Below, one piece after another: positions 39,812 to 48,475 of a stretch of DNA of 64,000 nt. The stretch's first letter is position 1. Each line of letters begins with the position of its first letter. A program made the position numbers and the translations under genes. Under the pieces are notes generated by a model, which was given only the letters and a program-made list of their open reading frames with translations, was not told the DNA's origin and ran no database searches. The stretch is from Vreelandella lionensis (GTDB taxonomy: Bacteria; Pseudomonadota; Gammaproteobacteria; Pseudomonadales; Halomonadaceae): assembly GCF_002087295.1 (NCBI RefSeq), contig NZ_MWVI01000071.1:1-64000 (forward strand), in the 5' to 3' direction.

Positions 39812-40325
39812 GTCACAGGGTGTGACCTTTGAGCAAGCGTTCAGCGAACGCAGTGACGTCACAACGATTGTCGATGTAGACGAGCCAAGTCAGCAGGTGG
39901 TGTTGTTTCAACTATCCGGCCAGCCGTTTGCTCTGCCCGGTCATGCGGTGAGTGAAATTCTTAAGGGTGATACCCCCTTTTATTTTGTGCCAGGCTTGCC
40001 CGCCTCTAGGGAAGGGGTGATTCACTTACGTGGCAATATAGAGTCGTTGATTACGCTACAGCGCTTGGTTGTGCTACCCGATACTAACGCGGAGGGTATG
40101 CTCTTGATCGTCCATACGGGAGAGATACGCAGCGCAGTACGTATCGACCAGCTCGACGATGTTTGCGAACTGCCTGTCAGCGCCTTCAAAACGCCTCCCG
40201 AAACACTGCCTAGCACGTTACGCCCCTACGTCAGCGCTTTGTGGCAACCTAGTGACGAGCAGCGTGCCACGGGCCTCCTGGACCCTGATGCCCTGTTTCG
40301 CGCCTATCCAAAAAGGGCTTGGTAG
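39783..40325 (+). CDS. cheW: CheW-type coupling protein
   Basis: A scaffold protein of 180 residues that joins receptor and kinase. After an N-terminal tail of about 45 residues comes the CheW fold: QVVLFQLSGQPFALPGHAVSEIL, PGLPASREGVIHLRGN near residue 80, LLIVHTGEIRSAVRIDQLDDV. AAGGAG lies just upstream of the ATG inside the end of the cyclase gene, so the two are coupled. The frame is intact. Confidence 0.85.
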   Translation: MTDSPQPTHESQGVTFEQAFSERSDVTTIVDVDEPSQQVVLFQLSGQPFALPGHAVSEILKGDTPFYFVPGLPASREGVIHLRGNIESLITLQRLVVLPDTNAEGMLLIVHTGEIRSAVRIDQLDDVCELPVSAFKTPPETLPSTLRPYVSALWQPSDEQRATGLLDPDALFRAYPKRAW

Positions 40326-40328
40326 GCC

Positions 40329-40712
40329 GTGAGCTATGTCGCCTGCGTATGCTTTCAAGCTAGCGGCCACCGTGTGGCCTTAGAAGCGCGCTATATTCAA
40401 CGCATCGATAGTACGCCCACTCATCATCGACACATCGCTGCCGATGCGCTACTGCTTAATCAGCCTAGCCACCCAACGCGCTGGCTAACCCTACGCGATG
40501 CCGAGGGGCCATGGCAGCTAGGCATTACCGGCGACAGTGAGATGATGCGCCTGCCCACCGCCGCGATTTACCCACTACCGCCACTGCTGGCTGCCCGCTC
40601 CCGCCAACCGGCGCTGTGCGGCATCGCCCTGGAAGGGGAGCAGCTCACTCTGCTCCTAAACGGAGCTCGGCTAAGCCCACCTTCCGAGGCAAGTTCAACC
40701 CACCATCCATAA
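40329..40712 (+). CDS. cheW: Second, divergent CheW-like protein
   Basis: A small protein of 127 residues with a weak CheW pattern: ACVCFQASGHRVALEARYIQRID at the N-terminus, WLTLRD in place of the usual GxxxLRG loop, LPTAAIYPLPPLL, and LCGIALEGEQLTLLLN at the end. Two coupling proteins per operon is the Wsp arrangement (WspB and WspD). The start is a GTG three bases after the stop of the first cheW. The 3' end overlaps convergent moeA by 18 bases. Confidence 0.65.
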   Translation: MSYVACVCFQASGHRVALEARYIQRIDSTPTHHRHIAADALLLNQPSHPTRWLTLRDAEGPWQLGITGDSEMMRLPTAAIYPLPPLLAARSRQPALCGIALEGEQLTLLLNGARLSPPSEASSTHHP

Positions 40713-41901
40713 GCAGCGCATGTGGCTGCCCTTCTCCACCTGGCTATGCGGATCAATCACCGCCAGCGCATCGGCAGCAATGCAGGAAGAGAGCACCGCT
40801 GAGTTTTGGTCATCAAAAGCATCGGCCTCGATACCGCTAGGCGTAAAGCGCAGCGCCACCCGCATGTAGTGCTGGCGTGGGCCAGTATCGGTGGCAAAGG
40901 TCGCGGTGGCCGTTAGGCACGGAAGCTCCGCCAGCGCAGGGCAGCCCAGTAGCACCCCCATCAGCGGGCGTAGAAACAGCCACGCGCCCACCAACCCCCG
41001 ACACCGGGTTGCCCGGCAGCCCAACAATCCTCGCTTGGCTGCCATCGTCGCGGGGCAAGCGGCCTAACGCTAGCGGCTTGCCGGGACGAATCGCCAGCTT
41101 CCACATATCGAGCTGCCTAAGCGACTCCAGCGCCGCTTTGACGTGATCCTCCTCCCCGACGCTGACACCACCGGTGCTCACCACCACATCGGCCTCGGCA
41201 GCGGCGTGGTTCAAGAGCGCCACGGTTTGGGCGTAGTCATCGGGCACGCTCACCAGCTGAACCACCTCAGCCCCGAACGTCTCCAACAGCCGCTTGAGCA
41301 TGGGGCGGTTGGAGTTATACAGATGGCCCGGTTGTAACGGCGTGCCGGGGTCGACGATCTCATCACCGGTGGAGAGCAGCGCCACCCGAGGGCGACGGCA
41401 TACCCTGACATGAGTGATGCCTTGCCCCGCCAAATGCCCCAACGCGGCGGCTTCCAAGCGTTCGCCAGCATTGAGCAGCACATCGCCTTGGCGCACGTCG
41501 CGGCCCTGCAGGCGAACGTTGTCTCCTTCAGGCACGTCCGCGGGGATGAGTGCCTCGCCGTTCTCCTCAGTCCCCCGCTCCTGCATTACCACGCAGGCAG
41601 CACCGGGGGGGATCTGCCCGCCGGTAAAGATTCGTGCGCAGGTGCCCATCGCCAATGGCCGTGCCGTACTGCCCGCGGCAATCCGCTGGCTAACCGGCAG
41701 CCGCTTACCCGCATCCATAGCACGCAGCGTATAGCCATCCATTGCGCTGTTATCGAACGGCGGCACGTCCAGCGTGGCCGTTACCGATTCGACCAGAACA
41801 CGGCCAGCGGCGTCATTCAACGCGATCTGCTCGGCAGAGAGCGGCGTCACGTCGGCTAATAGCGCTTTCAGCGCCGCTTCAATCGGCTGTAACTCAGCCA
41901 T
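40695..41901 (-). CDS. moeA: Molybdopterin molybdenumtransferase, first copy, one frameshift
   Basis: This enzyme inserts molybdate into adenylated molybdopterin. A protein of about 401 residues: PPFDNSAMDGYTL near residue 50, ARIFTGGQIPPGA, VALLSTGDEIV, the active-site STGGVSVGEEDHVK, and [15 protein letters not shown]. One extra base in the CCCCC run at 40994-40998 shifts the end; the tail (LVGAWLFLRPLMGVLLG and on) is in another frame and ends at 40695. Its start overlaps the moaB stop by eight bases. A second moeA lies at 53058. Confidence 0.92.
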
Positions 41902-42412
41902 GCTGCCCCCGACCGGGGATCACCAGGTTGGCAAAATTACAGGGTTTGTGGCGGCTATCGAGCTGCTCGGCCAGAATGCCATCCCAGCCGGTACGGCACG
42001 CACCGGTAGAGCCTGGCAGGCAGAACACCACCGGGGCGTTAGCGAAGCCACCCAATGCGCGACTCTGAATCGTGGAGCTGCCGATCTCATCGCCGCTGAG
42101 CTGGCGAAAGCGCTCACCAAAACCTTCGATACGTTTATCCAGCAACACCGAGATAGCTTATGGGGTAGAGTCGCGCCCGGTAAACCCTGTGCCGCCCGTG
42201 GTTAGCACCACCTGCACGCCGGTGTCGGCAATCCACTGCGCTACCACCGCACGGATCTGGTAAACGTCATCCGGTACGATGCGCTTATCCGCCAAACGGT
42301 GCCCCGCCTCGGTTAGCCGCTGCACCAGCGACTGGCCCGAGCGGTCAGTATCTTCCGTCCGCGTATCGGAGACGGTGAGCACCGCAATGTTCAGCGCTTC
42401 CATGGCATCCAT
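41894..42412 (-). CDS. moaB: Molybdenum cofactor biosynthesis protein B, one in-frame stop
   Basis: A protein of about 172 residues of the MogA/MoaB group that adenylates molybdopterin. Marks: NIAVLTVSDTRTEDTDRSG near the start, VVLTTGGTGFTGRDSTP, and SSTIQSRALGGFANAPVVFCLPGST. A TAA at 42158-42160 stands where GAA is expected (TPEAIS); both halves are in the same frame. Start at 42412, with AAGGAG seven bases upstream inside the end of the preceding gene. It forms an operon with the DUF1244 gene and moeA. Confidence 0.9.
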
Positions 42413-42416
42413 GTCG

Positions 42417-42764
42417 CTACTCCTTGTGCTCGTTGGGGGAGGCGTTGGCCTTTTTCTTGGCTTGGCGCGCTTCAAGAGCAGCCAGCTGTTCCGGCGTTGC
42501 CTCACCCTGGTGATTGGCTTTCCACTCGCTGTAGGGCATGCCGTAGACGTACTCGCGGGCGGCGTCCAGTTCGGGCGCGGTACCGCGCTCATCGGCGGCG
42601 GTCACCAGCCACTTCGAGAGGCAGTTACGGCAGAAATCCGCCAGAATCCTCAGGTCGATGTTCTGCACATCTTTATTGTCGTCCAGATGCTTGAGCAAGC
42701 GCCGAAAGGCGGCGGCTTCCAGCTCAGTGCGGGTGGTGGCATCCAGTTCGTCAAATGTCGCCAT
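42417..42764 (-). CDS. DUF1244 family protein
   Basis: A soluble protein of 115 residues. The DUF1244 core is plain: FRRLLKHLDDNKDVQNIDLR, then FCRNCLSKW with a CxxC-like pair near residue 47, and YVYGMPYSEWKANHQ. Function unknown. The C-terminus is Lys/Ala/Glu-rich. The start at 42764 has AGAGGAA upstream. It is first of three genes with moaB and moeA, though a link to molybdenum cofactor is only positional. The fdh terminator lies just upstream. Confidence 0.85.
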   Translation of the reverse strand: MATFDELDATTRTELEAAAFRRLLKHLDDNKDVQNIDLRILADFCRNCLSKWLVTAADERGTAPELDAAREYVYGMPYSEWKANHQGEATPEQLAALEARQAKKKANASPNEHKE

Positions 42765-42802
42765 GGTGATTCCTCTTTCAAAAGTCGTTGGAGTGCAGCA
42801 TA

Positions 42803-42831
42803 ACAAAAGACACCGCCCGAAGGCGGTGTCG
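42803..42831 (-). terminator. Terminator of the formate dehydrogenase operon
   Basis: On the minus strand GACACCGCC, loop TTCG, GGCGGTGTC, then TTTTGTT: a perfect nine-base stem with the stable TTCG tetraloop and a T-run. It lies 37 bases after the fdhC stop. Confidence 0.92.
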
Positions 42832-42867
42832 AAGGGCGTTCACGTCCACTTATCTCGACGGCGTGAC

Positions 42868-43969
42868 TCAGCTTGGCTTGGCTGCTGAAGGCTCACCGCT
42901 GCCGCCCGCTTTACGCGCGGCCAGTTCCTCTTCACTAACGGTCTGATCTTTAACCGCTTCATACCACAGGTTGTGGTGTTCTTTAGCCCAGGTTTCATCC
43001 ACGTAGCCGGTGGTCATGCCTTCCAGCGCGCCTTCCGTACCTAACGTGCCGATGTAGATATGGCCCAGCGAGACGGCGGTAAGGCCCAGCGCACCCACGG
43101 CGTGGATGATGTTGGCCCACTGCATGGTGTCGCGGCCCTGGTCAAAGTTGGGGAAGTCGAGCACGAAGCCACTCGCCACCACCAAAATGCCCACCGACGC
43201 TAGCAGCCAGTACCAGGCTTTTTCGCCCCCGTTGGCAAAACCAGCATCTACATGGCCTTTGCCAATCATACCGCCGCCCTTTTTAAACCATACCCAGTCG
43301 TGCTTCTTGGGAATGTTCTCTTTGATCAGGCTAACCAGCATGATGACCAACAGTACGCCAAAAATCGGTCCCAGATAGTTGTGCAGCACTTTAGAAGCCG
43401 CAATCATCCAGGCCCATACCGCATCACCAAACAGCGTACGGAACACGAACTTGCCTAACAGTAGGTTAAGCCCCGTCAGCGCTAGGGTGATGAACAGCGT
43501 CGCCACGGTCCAGTGAAGCGCACGCATCAGCAGCGACCAGCGCAAGAGCTTGCGGCCCGTACGCGGCTCTTCCAAGTACTTACGGCCGACGATGAAGTAG
43601 AACAGCGCAAATCAGTGCCGCCATACCACCAATGGCAATCATGCCAAACGGCGACACCCAACGATTGCGCAAAATCCGCCACGTTTCGCCGCTGGAGTTG
43701 ATCAGGTTGTAGTTACTCTCGTGACGTGAGTCACGGTAGTTCGGCCCGGTTTCACCGCTACGTACTTGGCGCCACTGATCCGCTGTAATGCCGGGGGCAG
43801 CAGTGGTCATTTCGCGATCCGGGTCGGCTTGCGCCACGGCCATGTGGGTGACCCCCAAACTCGCAACCAACAGCACCAGCATTAGGCATAGACGCCAGCC
43901 ACGCTGTAGCCAGCTAGCGGTGCCGCTAGGTGCCCGTGAGGGCACCTTTGTCATGGTCAACGTTGTCAT
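42868..43969 (-). CDS. fdhC: Formate dehydrogenase cytochrome b (gamma) subunit, one frameshift
   Basis: A membrane diheme cytochrome b of about 366 residues that passes electrons to quinone. N-terminal signal-like helix (LCLMLVLLVASLGVTHMAVA) and a loop before the four-helix core: MRALHWTVATLFI, KVLHNYLGPIFG, IIHAVGALGLTAVSLGHIYIG with heme-binding histidines. One extra base at about 43608 (GCGCAAATCAG) puts GMAALI and ALFYFIVGRKYLEEP in different frames. The start at 43969 has GGAGG upstream. Last gene of the fdh operon. Confidence 0.9.
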
Positions 43970-43980
43970 GACACGCCTCC

Positions 43981-44596
43981 TTACCCCTTTGCGGGCAGCA
44001 TCATAGGCAAGGTTGTCAGTGCTAGCCCGAGGATTGTTCGACCACGCACCATCTTTATGGCCACGGTGTACCACGCGCTGGCGGAAGATATCGGCCACAT
44101 CCTGCGCATCACCGGCCAGTAGCGCTTTGGTAGAGCACATTTCAGCACACAGCGGCAGTTTGCCTTCCGCGATGCGGTTGGAGCCGTACTTCTGGTACTC
44201 CTCTTCTTTGGTTTCCGCAGGGCCACCGGCACAGAAGGTGCACTTGTCCATCTTGCCGCGCTCGCCAAAGGCGTTCTGCTGGGGGAACTGCGGCGCGCCG
44301 AAGGGGCAGGCGTATAGGCAGTAACCACAGCCGATGCACAGGTCCTTGTCGTGCAGCACGATGCCATCGTCGGTTTTGTAGAAGCAGTCGGTAGGGCAAA
44401 CCGCCATACAAGGGGCATCATCACAGTGCATACAGGCAACGGAAATGGACATTTCATCCGCTTCGCCGTCGTTCAGCGTGACCACGCGGCGGCGCTGGAT
44501 GCCCCACTCGACGTCGTTGGCATTTTTACAGGCGGTGACGCAGCCGTTGCACTCGATGCAGCGCTCGGCGTCACACATAAATTTCATTTGAGCCAT
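43981..44596 (-). CDS. fdhB: Formate dehydrogenase iron-sulfur (beta) subunit, one frameshift at the stop
   Basis: An electron-transfer subunit of about 204 residues with four cysteine groups for [4Fe-4S] clusters: CIECNGCVTAC, CMHCDDAPCMAVCP, CIGCGYCLYACP and CTFC. The chain ends at NLAYDAARKG; an extra G in the GGGG run at 43984-43987 removes the stop TAA (43981-43983) and makes the frame run on into fdhC, giving a false FdhB-FdhC fusion. The start at 44596 has AGGAG upstream. It lies between fdhA and fdhC. Confidence 0.9.
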
Positions 44597-44657
44597 GGTG
44601 TTCTCCTCTTGCCGGTGCGGGCGTGCCCGCACCGGCATGCTGTCAGGTCAGGTCTTA

Positions 44658-47511
44658 TTAGCTGGCGCGTTCGATACGGCAGATGGTGCACTTGGTCTCT
44701 TGCATCAGTGTCACCGGGTCGTAGCCGTAGGTGGTGGCGGTGTTGGCCGCTTCACCAATCACATAAGGAACGGTGCCTTCCGGGTAGCGGTCGTGCAGGC
44801 TTTCGCCCTGGAACACACCGCCAAAGTGGAACGGCATAAACGCCACTTTACGATCAACGCGGGGCGTGACCAGCGCTTTCACCTTGACGCGGCCGCCCTC
44901 GGCGCCTTCGACCCAGACATCGTCACCGTCACGTACGCCGATATCGTTGGCGTCGGCAGGGTTCATCTCGACGAACATTTCCTGTTGCAGCTCCGCCAGC
45001 CACGACATGGAGCGTGTCTCTTCACCGCCACCTTCATACTCCACCAAACGGCCGGAGGTCAGAATGATCGGGTAGTCCGCGCTGTTGTCACGGTCCTGGA
45101 TGGTTTTGTACATCGTGGGCAGACGCATGATGGAGTCAAAGTCGTCCCACGTGGGGTAGCGCTCGACCAAATCACGACGGGTGGTGTAGAGCGGCTCACG
45201 GTGCTTCGGCACCGCATCCGGGAAGGTCCACACCACAGCGCGGGCTTTGGCGTTACCGTAAGGCGCCCAGCCGTGTGCAATAGCGACACGCTGGATACCG
45301 CCGGCGAAGTCGGTCTTCCAGTTCTGGCCTTCAGCCGCCACTTTCTCTTCAGCGGTCAGGTTATCCCACCAGCCCAAGTCTTTGAGCAGCTGGTCGGCGA
45401 ACTCGGGGTAGCCATCGTCGATATCGCCGCTACAGGAGCGGAGCCTTCCGCCAGCAGGTTCACACCATCGCCCTCGATACCAGAGCGGGCGCGGAAGCCC
45501 ATGCCGCCTTCCATGACCGGAATGCTAGTGTCGTAGAGGTTAGGCGAGCCGGGGTGCTTGAACTCAGGCGTGCCCCAGCAGGGCCACGGCAGACCGTAGT
45601 AGTCGCCATCGGCGGGGCCGCCCTCAGCACGCGATTTTTAAAGCTGAAGGTATGCCAGTTTTGCTGGTGCTCTTTCAGGCGCTCCGGGCTTTGGCCGGTG
45701 TAGCCAACGGTCCACATTCCGCTGTTGATTTCACGCAGTACGTCTTCAATGACCGGACGGTTGCCATCCATCGCGAAGTTTTTCACGAACTCGTTGCCAA
45801 AGCCGAGCTTATTGGCAAACAGGTACATGATTTCGTGGTCAGGCTTCGATTCAAACAGCGGCTCAATGACCTGATCGCGCCACTGAATCGAGCGGTTGGT
45901 GGCAGTCACACTACCGGTGGTTTCAAACTGCGTGGCAGCGGGCAGCAGGTAAACGCCGTCGGTGCGGTCATGCATAACGGCTGCAACGGTGGGATAAGGG
46001 TCAACGATGACCATCATCTCCAGCTTCTGCATCGCCTTCTGCATTTCAACGCCGCGGGTTTGCGAGTTGACCGCGTGACCCCAGTAGAACATCGCTTTCA
46101 GCGCGGTGCGCTGGGAGATGTTTTCGTCCTCTTCCAGCACGCCATCTACCCAACGCGATACAGTAATACCGCTGGAGTACATGGGCTTGCCGTCGGCGTA
46201 CTCGGTGTCGTCGAAGCGGCCTTTCAGCCACTCGTAGTCTACGTCCCACACTTTGGCCCAGTGCTGCCAAGCGCCTTCTGCTAAGCCGTAGTAGCCCGGC
46301 AGGGAGTCACAGCCCAGACCTAAGTCGGTGGCACCCTGTACGTTATCGTGGCCACGCAGGATGTTGGCACCGCCACCCGATTTACCGATATTACCCAGCG
46401 CCAGCTCCAGAATGCAGTAGGCGCGGGTGTTGTTATTACCGGTGGTGTGCTGGGTACCGCCCATACACCACACTACGCAGCCAGGGCGGTTGTCGGCAAG
46501 GCGCTTGGCCACATCGAACATTTCCGCTTCTGGTACGCCAGTAATATCTTCTACAACGCTGGGCGGGAACTGAGCGACTTCTGCCCGCACGTCGTCCATG
46601 CCGTAAACACGTTGATTAATGTACTCGCTATCTTCCCAGCCGTTTTCAAAGATGTGCCACAGCAGGCCCCAGATATAAGCAACGTCGGAGCCAGGGCGCA
46701 GACGCACATACTTGTTGGCTTTCGCAGCGGTGCGGGTAAAGCGCGGGTCAGCTACGATGATGTCGCAGTTGTTGCGCTCTTTCGCAATCAGAATGTGCTG
46801 CATAGCGACCGGGTGCGCTTCACTGGGGTTAGAACCAATGAAGAGGATCGCCTTACTGTTATGCATATCGTTGAGCGAGTTGGTCATCGCTCCGTAACCC
46901 CAGGTATTCGCAACCCCTGCCACGGTGGTGGAGTGACAAATACGCGCCTGGTGGTCGGTATTATTGGTGCCCCACATAGAGGCGAGCTTGCGCATCAGGT
47001 ACGCCTGCTCGTTACTGAATTTTGCTGAACCCAGCCAGTAAACGCTGTCGGGGCCGTGGGCGTCGCGCAGCTCAATCAGCTTGTCACCAATTTCGTTGAC
47101 GGCGGTATCCCAGTCCATACGCTGCCATTCACCGGCGACCAGTTTCATCGGGTACTTCAGGCGGCGAGTGGAGTGGCCGTGCTGGCGTAGCGATGCCCCT
47201 TTGGCGCAGTGAGCGCCGCGGTTGATTGGGTGGTCGAAGGCGGGCTCTTGCTTGGTCCAGATGCCCTCTTGAACCTCGGCATACACACCGCAGCCTACCG
47301 AGCAGTGGGAGCAGATGGTGCGCTTCGTTTCTACCGGGGAATCGAGCACCGGCGTTTTATCAGCCGCTTCAGTGCGCTGCATCATCGGCGCGCCCATAAA
47401 GCCTGCCGCAGCCACCCCACCGGTGGCCACACCCGTGCGCTTTAGGAACTGACGACGGGAAATACCCAACCCAGTGGTAGCGGGGGTGTTCGTTTTGCGA
47501 GTTAGACGCAT
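44658..47511 (-). CDS. fdhA: Formate dehydrogenase catalytic (alpha) subunit, two frameshifts
   Basis: A molybdopterin enzyme of about 950 residues that oxidises formate. Tat signal [10 protein letters not shown] near residue 18; [4Fe-4S] site [11 protein letters not shown]; active-site [11 protein letters not shown] with Cys in the place where some homologues carry selenocysteine; cofactor-binding [12 protein letters not shown] and [13 protein letters not shown]. Frames break at about 45625 (before [18 protein letters not shown]) and about 45433 (SAPV, then [15 protein letters not shown]). The start at 47511 has AGGAG upstream. Exported with FdhB by the Tat path and anchored by FdhC. Confidence 0.93.
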
Positions 47512-47535
47512 GGCAAATCTCCTGGCAGTTCGCCG

Positions 47536-47739
47536 TCAGTCACGCAGCGAGGCGTAATAAGCACGAATATGGTCGGTCTCGCGGTAGTTCACCGCCTGCT
47601 TGTCGCGCTCAACCGGGCTTTTATCATCTGCCTGTGCCAGCGTGACGTGGCCTACCGCAACGGCTGCGCCCGCAGCGGCGGTGCCTAAACCAACGGTTTT
47701 CATAAACCGGCGGCGCTCAGGGTTATGTGACTGGTGCAT
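47536..47739 (-). CDS. Small Tat-signal protein of the formate dehydrogenase operon
   Basis: A protein of 67 residues with a twin-arginine signal (PERRRFMKTVGLGTAAAGAAVAVG) and a short mature tail rich in charged residues (DKSPVERDKQAVNYRETDHIRAYY). Such tiny Tat proteins occur just before fdhA in many fdh operons; their role is not established. Start at 47739 with AGAGGAG seven bases upstream. It lies 24 bases before fdhA. Confidence 0.8.
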   Translation of the reverse strand: MHQSHNPERRRFMKTVGLGTAAAGAAVAVGHVTLAQADDKSPVERDKQAVNYRETDHIRAYYASLRD

Positions 47740-47817
47740 GGGGTTCTCCTCTTTCATGCCCTTTTTTATGCGTGGCCCGTAGGCCCTGTTGTTCGCTTAC
47801 CGCTGCGCACGGTCACG

Positions 47818-48471
47818 TCACGGTGTGGCTTTGCGCGCTGCACCGGCGTCATAGGAAGCAGGCTCCACTATGCGCACCGGTTGATAGGCCGCTTGATCGC
47901 TCAAACGTGCCTGTTCGCTCTCCATAAAAGCACTACCCAACTGCCCCAGCGCTGAATAGAAAGCGGTGTCTACTTTTGCAAGGTCATCCCAACAGCGGCT
48001 GGCCCAAGGGGCAAGGTGCTGTTGGAAAAAGGTGAACTGTTCACTACTTTGCGCGGCGATGAGCATGGCCATCACTTCGCACATCGCCGCCAGGTGGTCT
48101 TCTGGGTCCCGGGTATGCTCGCTGCGCTCAAAGCCTAGCGCACGGAGATCTTGGCGCAGCGCGACCAGCGCGGCTTCCATCAGCTCGCCGTTGCGATACC
48201 AGGATGCATAGGGCACAACGTCGCCTTGAATGACGCCTACTAAGTGGCGGAAATGCGCACGCTTCAGGCTGTCCACATCGCTTTGGCTTGCCGCTTTTGA
48301 CAGCGCGGCCCAGCATTCGGCAATGCGGCTGCCATCTTGCTCAATATCGAGACTTTCCAACCACGCCAGTAGCTCGCTGTCGGGGGCCTGACGCAGCAGG
48401 CTAGCGAACAGCTGGTAGATATCCATTCGCAGCGCATCGGTTTCACTTAGCGTCGGCATTGCATCGCTCAT
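47818..48471 (-). CDS. TorD-family maturation chaperone
   Basis: An all-helical chaperone of 217 residues of the TorD/DmsD group, which holds a molybdoenzyme until its cofactor is loaded and before Tat export. Marks: MDIYQLFASLLRQAPDSELLAWL, the central segment YASWYRNGELM (compare the YxSxY motif) and EPEDHL-like RDPEDHLAAMCEVMAML. It lies in the fdh operon, between the ferredoxin-like gene and the small Tat protein; FdhA is the likely client. The frame is intact. Confidence 0.88.
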   Translation of the reverse strand: MSDAMPTLSETDALRMDIYQLFASLLRQAPDSELLAWLESLDIEQDGSRIAECWAALSKAASQSDVDSLKRAHFRHLVGVIQGDVVPYASWYRNGELMEAALVALRQDLRALGFERSEHTRDPEDHLAAMCEVMAMLIAAQSSEQFTFFQQHLAPWASRCWDDLAKVDTAFYSALGQLGSAFMESEQARLSDQAAYQPVRIVEPASYDAGAARKATP

Positions 48472-48475
48472 TGCT

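Noticed and set aside
43580..44638. A fused formate dehydrogenase beta-gamma subunit.
   Set aside because: An extra G in a GGGG run removes the fdhB stop; the stop, ribosome site and fdhC start are all still visible.
44595..45536. Open frame of 313 codons antisense to fdhA.
   Set aside because: Shadow of a GC-rich coding strand; no motif and the opposite strand encodes conserved FdhA.
45460..47511. Selenocysteine formate dehydrogenase.
   Set aside because: The active-site codon encodes Cys (ARICHST) and the lesions are frameshifts elsewhere, not an in-frame TGA at that place.
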